From Natronoglomus mannanivorans (GTDB lineage Archaea; Halobacteriota; Halobacteria; Halobacteriales; Natrialbaceae): 64,000 bases of DNA. The notes below the pieces were generated by a model that did not search any database, had not been told where the DNA came from, and saw only the letters and a program-made list of their open reading frames with translations. Position 1 is the first letter of the stretch, and each line of letters starts with the position of its first letter. The stretch is from positions 62,001 to 126,000 of the forward strand of contig JAOPKB010000005.1 in NCBI GenBank assembly GCA_025517485.1, in the 5' to 3' direction. This document shows, one piece after another, positions 42,954-52,099 of this stretch. The position numbers and the translations under genes are program-made.

Positions 42954-43330
42954 CTTTCTCCTTGACTCTGTGTAATCCGTGCACGCTGTACTGTCTCTGA
43001 CTCCACTGTCACAGTCACTCTCGTTCCAGAAGTCCACAGATATATCAGATCTCGTAAATTGGGATCGAAGACCGACTCGAGACTGGATAGTAGATAATTA
43101 TGAATTTTAGAAGGAAATATCCCATTCAGTACACGTACAACACGCCGTAGTCTTGTGATTAACACTTTGGGGTTCTCAAATAATAACACATTCTTGCTAC
43201 GTTCCGGCACGATCTCGTGATAGTCTTCTCGAGAAATACGGACTAATAAGTAACCCATAAGTTATGAGAATCCAGTGTGGTGAATACAGATTAGCGACAG
43301 GTCCAGTATCAGCCGATTATGGGAAATGCT

Positions 43331-43336
43331 TATATA
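43331..43336 (+). promoter_or_regulatory. TATA box of the small membrane protein gene
   Basis: TATATA, centred about 31 bases before ATG 43364 in the context GCTTATATACC. Confidence 0.5.
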
Positions 43337-43363
43337 CCTATTCGTCATACTATGAGATAGATT

Positions 43364-43579
43364 ATGGCTGGATATTACGACATTGTTCTTGGGCTTATCC
43401 CGGTCGCACTGGTCGGCATCACCGCTGCACTCACCGTCGTCGGTATCTCCCTGACAACAGCCGTTCCGTTCGGTGCCATCATCGCCATCGGCCTCATCGG
43501 CCACGCGATGTTCGTCAACGCACCCGTCGACGGTCGCGAGGATACCCGGACACAGCGACCGCCGCTCAACGCTGACTGA
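43364..43579 (+). CDS. Small two-span membrane protein
   Basis: This is 71 residues: MAGYYDIVLGLIPVALVGIT, a first hydrophobic span to about residue 31, a second span (AIIAIGLIGHAMFV) and a polar tail. It resembles a conserved haloarchaeal family of short membrane proteins of unknown function. An overlapping frame starting at 43264 has no such character. A TATA box 5' supports this start. Confidence 0.75.
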   Translation: MAGYYDIVLGLIPVALVGITAALTVVGISLTTAVPFGAIIAIGLIGHAMFVNAPVDGREDTRTQRPPLNAD

Positions 43580-43640
43580 ATCTTTCACTCTCACTTTCGC
43601 TCTCCCCGCTCTTTTTGTTCTTCCGCCCGTCTGCTCTTCT

Positions 43641-44639
43641 ATGACCGAGACACTGTTTCTCACCAGTGACGACGTGTCCGATCTGGCACCGCCTGCGGCG
43701 TACGTCGACGCGGTCCGCGAGGGCTACCGCCAGCGCGGCGAGGGCGCACCCGCCGAACCCCGACAGACGTTCGTGCGATCGGATCCCGGCGGCATGCTCA
43801 CCAACTACGCCGCACTCCTCCCCGACACCAGTGTGATGGGCGGCTACATGTACGCCGCTGGCTTCGGTGCCGGTGACGCCTGGTTCATGACACCGCTGTT
43901 CGACGCCGAGAGCGGCGAGCCGCTGGCGTTGCTCGACGGCGCCTCGATGAACCCCTTCAAAACCGGCGCAGCCGGCGCCGTCGCCGTCGACACCCTCGCT
44001 CGCGAGGACGCCACGACACTCGCCGTCATCGGCAGCGGCGCGCAGGCTCGCGGCCAGCTCCGGACGACGGCCACCGTCCGCGAGTTTACCGACGTCCGCG
44101 TCTACTCACCGACTCGAGAGAACCGCGAGGCGTTCGCCGACGAATTCGACGAGGAACTCGAGGCCAGCGTCGAGGCCGTCGGCTCGAGTACCGCAGCCGT
44201 CTCGGGTGCGGACGTCGTGATCACGGCGACGACGGCGAGCGATCCCGTGGTCGCCTGCGACGACCTCGAGCCCGGGACGCACGTCACAGCGATGGGCCAG
44301 TACCACCCGAAGAAACGAGAACTCGACGTAGCGACGATCGAACGGGCGACTTACGTCCCGGACCTGCGAAAACGTGCGACCAGCGACGCGGGATCGTTTC
44401 TGGCGGCGCTCGAGGCGGGAGCCGTCACCGAAGACCACGTCCACGCCGAACTCGGCGAGGTCGTCGCCGGCGAGGCCTCCGGTCGAACGAGCGCGGACGA
44501 ACTCACCGTCTTCGACAGCGGCGGGACCGGTATCGAGACGGTCGCCGGGGCGTACATGCTGTACGAACGAGCGCTCGAAGAAGGACTGGGAACGAAGATC
44601 TCGTTCGCGCCGGCGAGCGAGGCGTTGACCGGTCGGTGA
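43641..44639 (+). CDS. Ornithine cyclodeaminase / mu-crystallin family protein
   Basis: This is 332 residues. The substrate-side Lys sits in ASMNPFKTGAAGAVAVD and the NAD fold in LAVIGSGAQARGQLRT; AMGQYHPKKRELD and VFDSGGTGIETVAGA complete the family pattern. Members are NAD(P)-dependent: ornithine cyclodeaminase, archaeal alanine dehydrogenase or ketimine reductase. No neighbouring gene decides among these. Confidence 0.9.
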   Translation: MTETLFLTSDDVSDLAPPAAYVDAVREGYRQRGEGAPAEPRQTFVRSDPGGMLTNYAALLPDTSVMGGYMYAAGFGAGDAWFMTPLFDAESGEPLALLDGASMNPFKTGAAGAVAVDTLAREDATTLAVIGSGAQARGQLRTTATVREFTDVRVYSPTRENREAFADEFDEELEASVEAVGSSTAAVSGADVVITATTASDPVVACDDLEPGTHVTAMGQYHPKKRELDVATIERATYVPDLRKRATSDAGSFLAALEAGAVTEDHVHAELGEVVAGEASGRTSADELTVFDSGGTGIETVAGAYMLYERALEEGLGTKISFAPASEALTGR

Positions 44640-44750
44640 CTGAAGTCCCTTCACGGGCTCACTCAGGTCGATATTAGGACGGTCAGACGATGGCGACTCG
44701 AACGTGTTGGAAATCCAAGGATTGATGCCGAGAGCCGTGAACGAAGACGT

Positions 44751-45089
44751 ATGGGACGTTCCGAACCCCGCTGGGCCACCGCGACACGTGGCATCGCCGT
44801 CCTCGCAACCGCGTACGTGACGGTCGGATTGCTGTGGACGCTCTCCGAACCGGGCTACTCGAGGACGCGAGCGGCGTTTTTCGCACTTCTGGCCGTGCTC
44901 GCACTCGTCGGTGGAGTCGGCGCAGTCCTCGACGACAGTCGGCTACTGGTCGGCGGTGGCGCCGGACTCTTCTTGCTGGGGTTCTGGCAAGCCGCGCTGT
45001 GGATCTTCCTCTTGCCGGCGGCGTTCGTCCTGTTGTTCGCCGGGATGCTCACGTGGGAGTTCCCCGAGTCGGAGCGGACGGCCGCCTGA
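44751..45089 (+). CDS. Small membrane protein, four spans
   Basis: This is 112 residues with hydrophobic segments at about 13-30, 41-60, 65-85 and 86-100. The tail EFPESERTAA is polar. I do not recognise a family; it is probably a conserved haloarchaeal membrane protein. Confidence 0.65.
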   Translation: MGRSEPRWATATRGIAVLATAYVTVGLLWTLSEPGYSRTRAAFFALLAVLALVGGVGAVLDDSRLLVGGGAGLFLLGFWQAALWIFLLPAAFVLLFAGMLTWEFPESERTAA

Positions 45090-45243
45090 CGATGGTGCCC
45101 ATCTCTCGAGGCGAGGCGACTGGCGTCCCTCGGAGGCACCCTCGTACTCCTGTCGGTCGCGCCAGCAGCGAGATATCGTCATCGATCCTGACAATTCTCG
45201 CGTACCGAACAGATTTTGTACCCGTTCGTGATAGCCATCGGCT

Positions 45244-46122
45244 ATGGAAACCGATCCGACGCGGCGAACGGTTCTCACGGTATCGGGAGCGGCGGCCCTC
45301 ACGAGTCTCGCCGGCTGTACTGCTGGTGACGACGACGACGGGAACGGTACCGACGACGGGAACGGTACCGACGACGGGAACGACACCGACGACGGGAACG
45401 ACACCGACGAAAACGGAGCGGAGGACGAGTCCGCGTTCATCGATTACGACGAGGACGCGTCGGTCTCGTTTATCGAACCGACGGACGGCGACACCGTCTC
45501 TGGTGGCGTCTATCTCTCGATGGTGGCAGAGAACCTCGAGATCGAGGCCGTCGAGGAGGGCGTCAACGACGGGGCCGGACACTTCCACGTTCTGGTCGAC
45601 CACGAGCCGGTCGCGGAAGGCGACCCGATTCCGAGCGAGGACGGCTACAACCACTTCGGCGACGGCTCGATCGAGACGGTCCTCGACCTCGAGCCCGGCG
45701 AGCACGACCTCGTCCTCCAGGTCGGTGACGGCCAGCACCGGGCCCTGCCGATGACCGACGAAGTGACCGTCGACGTCGAGACGGCGACGCTCGAGTTCGT
45801 CGGTATCGAAGACGGTGAGACGGTCTCGAGTCCGGTCTCGTTCGACCTCGAGGTCGATGGAGCCGACTTCGAGATCGAGCGAGCCAATCAGACACATCAG
45901 AACGCGGGTCATCACCACGTTCTCGTCGACCACGAGCCGGTCGACGTCGGCGACCTCATCCCGAACGAGGACGGCTACAACCACTTCGGTGGTGGCTCGT
46001 CCTCGGTCGAACTCGACCTCGAGCCGGGCGACTACGACCTCGTCGCACAGGTCGGGACGGGAACCCACATCGCGACCCCGTTGATCGCCGAGGTCTCGAT
46101 TACGGTCGAAGACCAGGAGTGA
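45244..46122 (+). CDS. Lipoprotein with two DUF4399-like domains
   Basis: This is 292 residues. Twin Arg (TRRTVLT) and lipobox TSLAGC show Tat export and lipid anchoring. A low-complexity Asp/Gly/Asn/Thr run follows (residues about 28-55). Two homologous domains come next: one contains GAGHFHVLVDHEPV and DGYNHFGDGS, the other NAGHHHVLVDHEPV and DGYNHFGGGS, so a duplication of a His-rich DUF4399 unit (also found alone in bacteria). The conserved His residues might bind a metal such as copper; that is inference. Confidence 0.85.
   Translation: METDPTRRTVLTVSGAAALTSLAGCTAGDDDDGNGTDDGNGTDDGNDTDDGNDTDENGAEDESAFIDYDEDASVSFIEPTDGDTVSGGVYLSMVAENLEIEAVEEGVNDGAGHFHVLVDHEPVAEGDPIPSEDGYNHFGDGSIETVLDLEPGEHDLVLQVGDGQHRALPMTDEVTVDVETATLEFVGIEDGETVSSPVSFDLEVDGADFEIERANQTHQNAGHHHVLVDHEPVDVGDLIPNEDGYNHFGGGSSSVELDLEPGDYDLVAQVGTGTHIATPLIAEVSITVEDQE
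45332..45412 (+). repeat. Short tandem repeats inside the lipoprotein linker
   Basis: Several near-identical copies of an 18-base unit (ACGACGGGAACGGTACCG and ACGACGGGAACGACACCG) encode the DDGNGT / DDGNDT linker. Length is likely to vary between strains. Confidence 0.75.
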
Positions 46123-46252
46123 GTCCACCGTAGAGACGTTGGTCGGTCCCGTTTCAGCTCAGTTCTCAGTCCGGTTTCGCCGTCGTGTGCGGTCTCTCAC
46201 GAACCGAATTCCGTCACGGGGTTCAAGCCGTTCCTGCCCGTAGCCCTCGAGT

Positions 46253-47296
46253 ATGTCTCGCGCCGAGACGCTCGCGTCAGTTCTGGACGATGCGAGCGCG
46301 CTGGTGATCGTCTGCCACGACAATCCCGATCCGGACTGTCTCGCGAGTGCACTCGCACTCGAGCGGATCGCCCGATCCCGCGACGTCGAAGAGATCCTGA
46401 TCGTCTACGGCGGGGAGATTTCCCACCAGCAAAATCGCGCGTTCGTCAATATGCTCGAGATCGACGTCGTTCCGTTCGACGAGGTCGACGAGTTCGGTGG
46501 CGAGGGTGCGATAGAGGACGCAGGTTGTGTCGCGTTCGTCGATCACTCACAGCCGGGCGGGAACACGGAGGCACCGCCGTCACTCGAGCCGTCGATCATC
46601 GTCGATCACCATCCGACGAAGGTCCCCGACGCCCAGTTCGCCGACGTTCGGACAGAGTACGGAGCGACGGCCACGATTTTCGTCGAGTACCTCCTCGATC
46701 TCGACGTCCCGATGACACCTCGACTCGCCTCGGCACTCCTGTTCGCGCTCCACCGTGAACGACTCGATTTCATCCGCGAGCCGACCGCCCGCGAGTACGA
46801 AGCCGCCCTCGCGGTCTACCCAGATGCCGACCTCGAGGTACTCGAACAACTGTACGGGACCGCCTTCTCGCCGGCGACGATCGACGCGATCGGGCGGGCG
46901 ATCACGACTCGAGAGCGACGGGGCTCGTCGCTGGTCGCGAGCGTCGATCGGACCACCGAAACCGACGCGCTTCCACAGGCCGCCGATTACCTGCTCAACC
47001 TCGAGGGTGTCGATACGGTGCTCGTCTACGGCGTCGTCAACGGAACTATCCGCATGAGTGGCCGCTCGATCGACCCGCGAGTCCACATGGGAGAGACCCT
47101 CGAGGACGCCTACGGCGGACTGGGCAGCGCCGGCGGTCACCACGACATGGCCGGTGGGCGGATCGAACTCGGACTGTTCGCCGACGAGGCCGACGACGAA
47201 GACGAACTGCTCTCGTTCGTCTCGACGCGACTCACCCGTCGGTTCTTCGACACGCTCCACCTCGATAGCGACGAGGACCCCGAACACCAGTACTGA
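46253..47296 (+). CDS. DHH-family phosphoesterase (NrnA/RecJ-like)
   Basis: This is 347 residues. Metal-binding motifs are VICHDNPDPDCLASALAL (motif I), CVAFVDHSQPG and IIVDHHPTKVP (DHH motif III), and the C-terminal DHHA1 domain has GSAGGHHDMAGG. The family degrades nanoRNA, pAp or cyclic dinucleotides with Mn2+; archaeal members are also RecJ-like exonucleases. Cytoplasmic. Confidence 0.92.
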   Translation: MSRAETLASVLDDASALVIVCHDNPDPDCLASALALERIARSRDVEEILIVYGGEISHQQNRAFVNMLEIDVVPFDEVDEFGGEGAIEDAGCVAFVDHSQPGGNTEAPPSLEPSIIVDHHPTKVPDAQFADVRTEYGATATIFVEYLLDLDVPMTPRLASALLFALHRERLDFIREPTAREYEAALAVYPDADLEVLEQLYGTAFSPATIDAIGRAITTRERRGSSLVASVDRTTETDALPQAADYLLNLEGVDTVLVYGVVNGTIRMSGRSIDPRVHMGETLEDAYGGLGSAGGHHDMAGGRIELGLFADEADDEDELLSFVSTRLTRRFFDTLHLDSDEDPEHQY

Positions 47297-47322
47297 GCGA
47301 ATGGGCTCGATGCGATCGACCG

Positions 47323-47832
47323 CTACTCGATCTCGATACTGTGTGAGTCGTCGGGTTCGCGTTTGCCGAGCCTGACCGTCAACACGCCGTTGTTGAGCCG
47401 GGCGCTGACGTCCTCGTCGTCGACCGGTTGTGGGAGCTGGACCTGCCGACTGAACGAGTGTTCGCGTCGCTCACGACGAATGAACTGGTCGTCGTCCGCG
47501 TCGTGCTCGCGTTTTCGTTCGCCGTCGATGTGAAGGACGTCGTTCGAACCCAACAGGCGAACCTCGACATCGTCGGTCTCGTAGCCGGGAACGTCGACCG
47601 TGACGACGAACTCGTCGTCTCCCTCGGCGAGATCGAGGCCGTTGACCGATTCGCCGATCGAGAGGTCGAAACTGTTCCCGAACTCGCTGCCGGTGTTCGT
47701 CTCCCAGGATCGCGCCGCGGTCTCGAACTGGCGGCTCATCTGCTCGAAGAGATCCTCGAGTCCCTGAAACGGGTTGGGTCTTCCTCGCTCGTTTGCCCCG
47801 TCTCTCGTCCTGTCTCGGTCTCTGTCTCTCAT
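47323..47832 (-). CDS. Hsp20/alpha-crystallin small heat shock protein
   Basis: This is 169 residues. An Arg/Asp-rich N-terminus and a helical segment (LEDLFEQMSRQFETAARSWE) lead into the alpha-crystallin domain (about 62-160), with VTVDVPGYETDDVEVRLLG and ARLNNGVLTVRLGKR. It is an ATP-independent holdase. The final SIEIE resembles the I-x-I anchor of family C-termini. Convergent with the DHH gene. Confidence 0.92.
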   Translation of the reverse strand: MRDRDRDRTRDGANERGRPNPFQGLEDLFEQMSRQFETAARSWETNTGSEFGNSFDLSIGESVNGLDLAEGDDEFVVTVDVPGYETDDVEVRLLGSNDVLHIDGERKREHDADDDQFIRRERREHSFSRQVQLPQPVDDEDVSARLNNGVLTVRLGKREPDDSHSIEIE

Positions 47833-47999
47833 AGCGATTCTCTCCTACTGACTGTCCGAACGCCAATAAAACACACTCACGGGCGTCCTGACGGTCTCTC
47901 GTTGTGACCGATCTCGAGCGTGAACCGTCACCCGTTGTGTTCGGTCTACGATATCATGCATCGTGAACGCTTTTCAGACGCCGCCACTCGGTTCTCGAT

Positions 48000-48407
48000 A
48001 TGGAGACCCGGAAACTGGAAGCCGACGAACGTCCCGACGCGGTCGCGCTCCTTCGACAGCTCTGGACCGATCGCGAACCGGACGAAGTCCTCGAGTGGAC
48101 CGCTACGGAAGGCTACCACCTGTTCGGCCGGTTCGACGGCGACGAACTGGTCGGCTTCGCCGGCGTCCTCGAGTGCGAACTGCTCCATCACACCACACAC
48201 GCGTGGCTGTACGACCTCGTCGTCGACGAACCACGGCGCGGTGAGGGCCACGGAACGGCGCTGCTCGAGTTCGTCGAACGGTGGGCGAGCGACCGAGGCT
48301 GTGAGTACGTCGCGCTGGCATCGCCGCTGGCGAAAGAGGAGGTCCACGAGTTCTACGAGACGCGATCGTACGAGAAGTGGGGATACGTCCTCGAGACCGA
48401 ACTCTGA
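48000..48407 (+). CDS. GNAT-family N-acetyltransferase
   Basis: This is 135 residues. The acetyl-CoA site is VVDEPRRGEGHGTALLEFVE (R/Q-x2-G-x-G/A pattern) and the C-terminal half has YETRSYEKWGYVLE. Acceptor unknown; could act on small molecules or protein N-termini. Confidence 0.9.
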   Translation: METRKLEADERPDAVALLRQLWTDREPDEVLEWTATEGYHLFGRFDGDELVGFAGVLECELLHHTTHAWLYDLVVDEPRRGEGHGTALLEFVERWASDRGCEYVALASPLAKEEVHEFYETRSYEKWGYVLETEL

Positions 48408-48505
48408 GCAGGGGATTCGACGACGGAGCGTTTCGTCGGCGGCTTCCGTTCGGCCAGCATATGCCTGTGGTAGTTATACACCGTTCTGTACTGACATCGC
48501 AGTGT

Positions 48506-48745
48506 ATGTGCGCTACATTCACGGACGACGACGAAGGGAAACGAGTAGTCAACGCGAACGGTGAGGAGATCGGAATGATCCAGAGCGTCGAAGGCGGTGC
48601 GGTCCACGTCGATCCCGATCCAGGAATGGCGGATTCGATCAAATCCAAACTCGGGTGGGGTGACTCCGACGAGGAGACGTACATGCTCGACGAAGACAAC
48701 GTCGAGTCGATCTCGGACGACGAAGTGAGACTGCACGAAATGTAG
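48506..48745 (+). CDS. PRC-barrel-like small protein
   Basis: This is 79 residues from ATG 48506. KRVVNANGEEIGMIQSVEGG, followed by VHVDPDPGM and DEDNVESISDDEVRL, is the small beta-barrel pattern of haloarchaeal PRC-barrel proteins. A TTATAC at 48474-48479 places the TATA box about 30 bases before this ATG; the longer open frame from 48377 is therefore not used. Archaeal PRC-barrel proteins are linked to division or RNA processing, but this one is not assigned. Confidence 0.8.
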   Translation: MCATFTDDDEGKRVVNANGEEIGMIQSVEGGAVHVDPDPGMADSIKSKLGWGDSDEETYMLDEDNVESISDDEVRLHEM

Positions 48746-48832
48746 CCGTCACACTGGTCGGTTGTCGAGTCGACCGCGGCTCCCGGCACGTTCCGGCGAG
48801 GATTTTTACCGCCGACAGTCGTAGATTCGGGT

Positions 48833-49513
48833 ATGACGAAGGCGCTGTTCGTCGTCAGCGAGGAGGGGTACTGGGGAGAAGAGTGCATCGCGCCACTCGA
48901 GGCGTTCTCGGATGCGGGGATCGAGATCACGGTCGCGACACCGACGGGGTCGCCGCCGGTGATCGACGAGATGTCGCTCGATCCCGACGAGGTCGGGGCG
49001 GAGACGGCTGCCCACGTCGAGGAGGTCCACGCCTCGGACGACCGACTCAACGATCCGGTCGCGGTCGCCGACGCCCACGCCGAGGATTACGACCTCGTGG
49101 TCTTCCCCGGTGGTCACGGCACCGAGTGGGACATCAATCAGGACTACCACGCCCGGACACTGCTTCGCGAGGCGGTCGAAGGTGACGACGGCAAAGCACT
49201 GGTGGTCTGTCACGCCGTCGGCATTCTGGCGTTCACTCGTGACCGCCACGGCGCGTTCCTCGTCAACGGCCGCGACGTCACTGGCTTCCCCAACGCCTGG
49301 GAAGAAGAGATCGTCGACGATCAGGGACTGATTCCCGACGGTCGAAAACTCCCCTACTGGGTCGAAGACGAGGTCGAAACCGCAGGCGGCAACTGGGACG
49401 CCGAACTCGACGCCGACACCAGCGTCACCGTCGACGGCGATCTCATCACCGCTCGCGGACCCGAATCGTCGGAAGCAGCCGCCGAAACGGTTCTCGAGGA
49501 ACTCGATCACTGA
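48833..49513 (+). CDS. DJ-1/PfpI-family class I glutamine amidotransferase-like protein
   Basis: This is 226 residues. The nucleophile elbow VVCHAVG has Cys126-His127, and LVVFPGGHGTEWDI plus WEEEIVDDQGLIP are typical of the Hsp31/YhbO-like DJ-1 group. Members act as chaperones, glyoxalases or proteases of damaged proteins. Cytoplasmic stress role inferred. Confidence 0.9.
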   Translation: MTKALFVVSEEGYWGEECIAPLEAFSDAGIEITVATPTGSPPVIDEMSLDPDEVGAETAAHVEEVHASDDRLNDPVAVADAHAEDYDLVVFPGGHGTEWDINQDYHARTLLREAVEGDDGKALVVCHAVGILAFTRDRHGAFLVNGRDVTGFPNAWEEEIVDDQGLIPDGRKLPYWVEDEVETAGGNWDAELDADTSVTVDGDLITARGPESSEAAAETVLEELDH

Positions 49514-49751
49514 GACGAATCTCGCCGACCCGCGATCGGAATCGTCCTTCACGGTCCGGTCTTCGGTCGAGACGCTCGCCACGCTCGTTCTCCAGATCCT
49601 GTCGGACAGATTTCTGCCCGTCTTCGGCGTCCGCAGACGCCGTGTACTCGCCTGCTCGATCAGGCACGTGAGACCCCCGGACAACACGTCGGTCGTCGAC
49701 GTTCGTGTCTCCCAGAATCTCTTTATCGCGTGACTTCTCACGTGGGACTAT

Positions 49752-51671
49752 ATGTTTCGCTCGGCGTCGTCGCAACTCGCGCGCGCTCTCTCCGTCGACC
49801 GACTGCTGGCGATTCTCGCCGTCGTCTGTTGTTGTCTCGCACTCGTGACACCCGTGGCTGGCAGTGGACTGGAAAACGCTGGCACAGTCGAGCCGAGAAC
49901 CGAGGCTGGCGCTGCACTCGACGGCGGAGTCGACACCGACGAACTGACGTCGACGTCGATCACTGCCGACCTCGAGGACGCGACCGGCACCGTCGAACTC
50001 GTCGTCCGCCTCGAGGAAGCCGACGTCTCACAGTCGGCGACCGACGACGAAACCGAGGCGATACTCGAGGATCAGGCCGAGCAGACACAGGGAGACGTCC
50101 TCGAGTACGCGAACACGACGCCGGGCGTCCACGTCCAACAGCAGTTCTGGCTCACCAACGCCGTCGTGCTCGAGGTCGACCTCGATCGGGTCGACCCGGC
50201 GGGACTCGAGCGGTTCGACGACGTCGTCGACGTTCATCGAAACTTCGAGGTGGCGGTGCCAGAGCCGGAGCTATTGCCGGAGACGAGCGACGGTGAAGGC
50301 GAGAGCGAAAACGGGAACGAAGACGAGGACACTCCCCACGAACCGACACCGAATCCCCGCTACGAGACGACCCAACCACCAGCCCAGCTCAACGCACCCG
50401 AGGTCTGGCGCGAGTACGACACCCGCGGCGCGGGCGTTCGAGTCGCCGTCCTCGATACGGGAATCGACGTCTCACACCCGGACCTCGAGCTCTGGACCGA
50501 CGATCCGACCGATCCGACCTATCCCGGCGGCTGGGCGGCGTTCGAACCGGACGGGACACAGGACCTCGGATCGACGCCACACGACAGCGGGACCCACGGA
50601 ACTGCCGTCAGTAGCCTCCTGGCCGGACAGAACGCGACCGGGCGCTACCTCGGCGTCGCTCCCGATGTCGACCTCATGCACGGACAGGTGCTCTCGGAGG
50701 AGGGAGGGACGTTCGCCCAGCTCGTCGCGGGCATGGAGTGGGCACTCGAGCACGACGCGGATGTCGTCAGCATGAGCCTCGGTTCGGCCGGCACCGACGA
50801 CCGCCTGATCGAGCCGGTCCGGAACGCCAAGGAGGCCGGTGTCGTGGTCGTCGCCGCCGTCGGCAACGACGGAGAGGACGTCTCCTCCTCGCCGGCGAAC
50901 GTCTACGACTCGATCGCCGTCGGTGCGACGACCGCCGAGTGGGAAGTCCCGCCGTTCTCCGGCGGGGAAGTAATCGAGACCGACACCGCGTGGAACGACC
51001 CACCCAGCGAGTGGCCCTCGACGTACGTCGTCCCGACCGTCGTCGCCCCCGGTGTCGCCGTCGAGAGCGCGATCCCCGACGGCGAGTACCGACACATCTC
51101 CGGAACGTCGATGGCCACACCCCACGTCGCGGGCGTCGTCGCCCTCGCGCAGTCGGCCAGTGTCGACCAATCACCGGCAGATCTCGAGAGAGCGCTGCTC
51201 GAGACGACCTGGTATCCAGACGGCGTCGATTCCGAACCCAGCACGCGATACGGCCAGGGGATCGTCGACGCGAAAGCCGCGACCGATCGCGTCGCCAGCG
51301 CGCGACTCGAGGGGCGGGTGACCGACGCGTCCGGAACGGCGGTCCCGGACGCGACAGTTACCGCCGGCGGGGAGTCCACCACGACGGACACGACAGGATC
51401 GTACGCGCTCACGACTGCGCCCGGCTCGACGACTGTCGCTGTCGACGCAACCGGGTACGTCGGTACCGAGACGGAAATCACGGTGCCTGCTGGCGCGACG
51501 GTGACCCACGACGTGACCCTCGAGCGAGTCGAAGAAGGGGAGTACGGAACGGCATCGGGCGAGACGAGCGGATCGGAACAGTCACCGGGACTCGGCGTGG
51601 GCGGTGCGGTCGGTGCCGTGGCTGTCGTGGTAGTCAGACTCGTATTCCTCGGTCGGCGAGACGGAATCTGA
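49752..51671 (+). CDS. Membrane-anchored subtilisin-like serine protease
   Basis: This is 639 residues. Signal peptide with hydrophobic core at 18-36 (VCCCLALVTPVAG); a pro-region (about 60-170) resembling inhibitor I9; an acidic linker; the S8 catalytic domain with Asp235 (AVLDTGIDVSHPDL), His282 (DSGTHGTAVSSLL), Asn372 (VGND) and Ser453 (SGTSMATPHVAG); a carboxypeptidase-regulatory-like beta domain (about 516-595); and a C-terminal membrane span then RRDGI. It acts outside the cell, tethered by the span. No clear PGF-CTERM tripartite tail is seen. Confidence 0.95.
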   Translation: MFRSASSQLARALSVDRLLAILAVVCCCLALVTPVAGSGLENAGTVEPRTEAGAALDGGVDTDELTSTSITADLEDATGTVELVVRLEEADVSQSATDDETEAILEDQAEQTQGDVLEYANTTPGVHVQQQFWLTNAVVLEVDLDRVDPAGLERFDDVVDVHRNFEVAVPEPELLPETSDGEGESENGNEDEDTPHEPTPNPRYETTQPPAQLNAPEVWREYDTRGAGVRVAVLDTGIDVSHPDLELWTDDPTDPTYPGGWAAFEPDGTQDLGSTPHDSGTHGTAVSSLLAGQNATGRYLGVAPDVDLMHGQVLSEEGGTFAQLVAGMEWALEHDADVVSMSLGSAGTDDRLIEPVRNAKEAGVVVVAAVGNDGEDVSSSPANVYDSIAVGATTAEWEVPPFSGGEVIETDTAWNDPPSEWPSTYVVPTVVAPGVAVESAIPDGEYRHISGTSMATPHVAGVVALAQSASVDQSPADLERALLETTWYPDGVDSEPSTRYGQGIVDAKAATDRVASARLEGRVTDASGTAVPDATVTAGGESTTTDTTGSYALTTAPGSTTVAVDATGYVGTETEITVPAGATVTHDVTLERVEEGEYGTASGETSGSEQSPGLGVGGAVGAVAVVVVRLVFLGRRDGI

Positions 51672-52099
51672 CGAGTCGATATCGACGAGTCGCCGGTGAC
51701 TCGAGTTCGTCTACTGTGACGTTCGGAACTGCTCTTGTACCTGTCTCTGTCCACGTCCTGACTCGTCGTCGACCACGGCCTGTGTACTCGTTTTGCCGGT
51801 CGCACAGCCCGATCGTCGACCACGCGACCTCGTCGACCCGACCGTTATATCTCGAGCCGAGACGCTCGATAACGAGCCAATCCGACCGAGACATCCTCGA
51901 GTCGGCCCGACCGAACCAGATCGTCGAGACAGACGATCGGTCCACTGGCTACGACGCCGGTCACGAGACGAAAGACGAATCGTGAGAACCAGATCGTCGA
52001 GACTGGCTGCCTCGAGCCCAGTACTGACTGGTGAACACGTTGTCGAACCCAAAAACAAAACGCAACAAAACCGCAACCGCCCTCAAAAGACCCCGCCGC

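Larger units (their letters stand above)
42834..43363. other. AT-rich gene-free stretch
   Basis: About 530 bases. The first third holds an orphan IS-type hairpin (42934-42953). From about 43020 the sequence is AT-rich compared with the rest of the window, without a recognisable gene; it ends with the promoter of the next small gene. Confidence 0.5.

Noticed and set aside
42326..43258. A 310-codon minus-strand frame across the solo hairpin, considered as a TnpB remnant
   Set aside because: Its translation shows no RuvC or zinc-finger motif; it is mostly antisense of the DUF3054 gene.
45332..45412. Possible CRISPR-like array
   Set aside because: The short tandem units are coding (Asp-Gly-Asn-Thr linker) and have no spacers.
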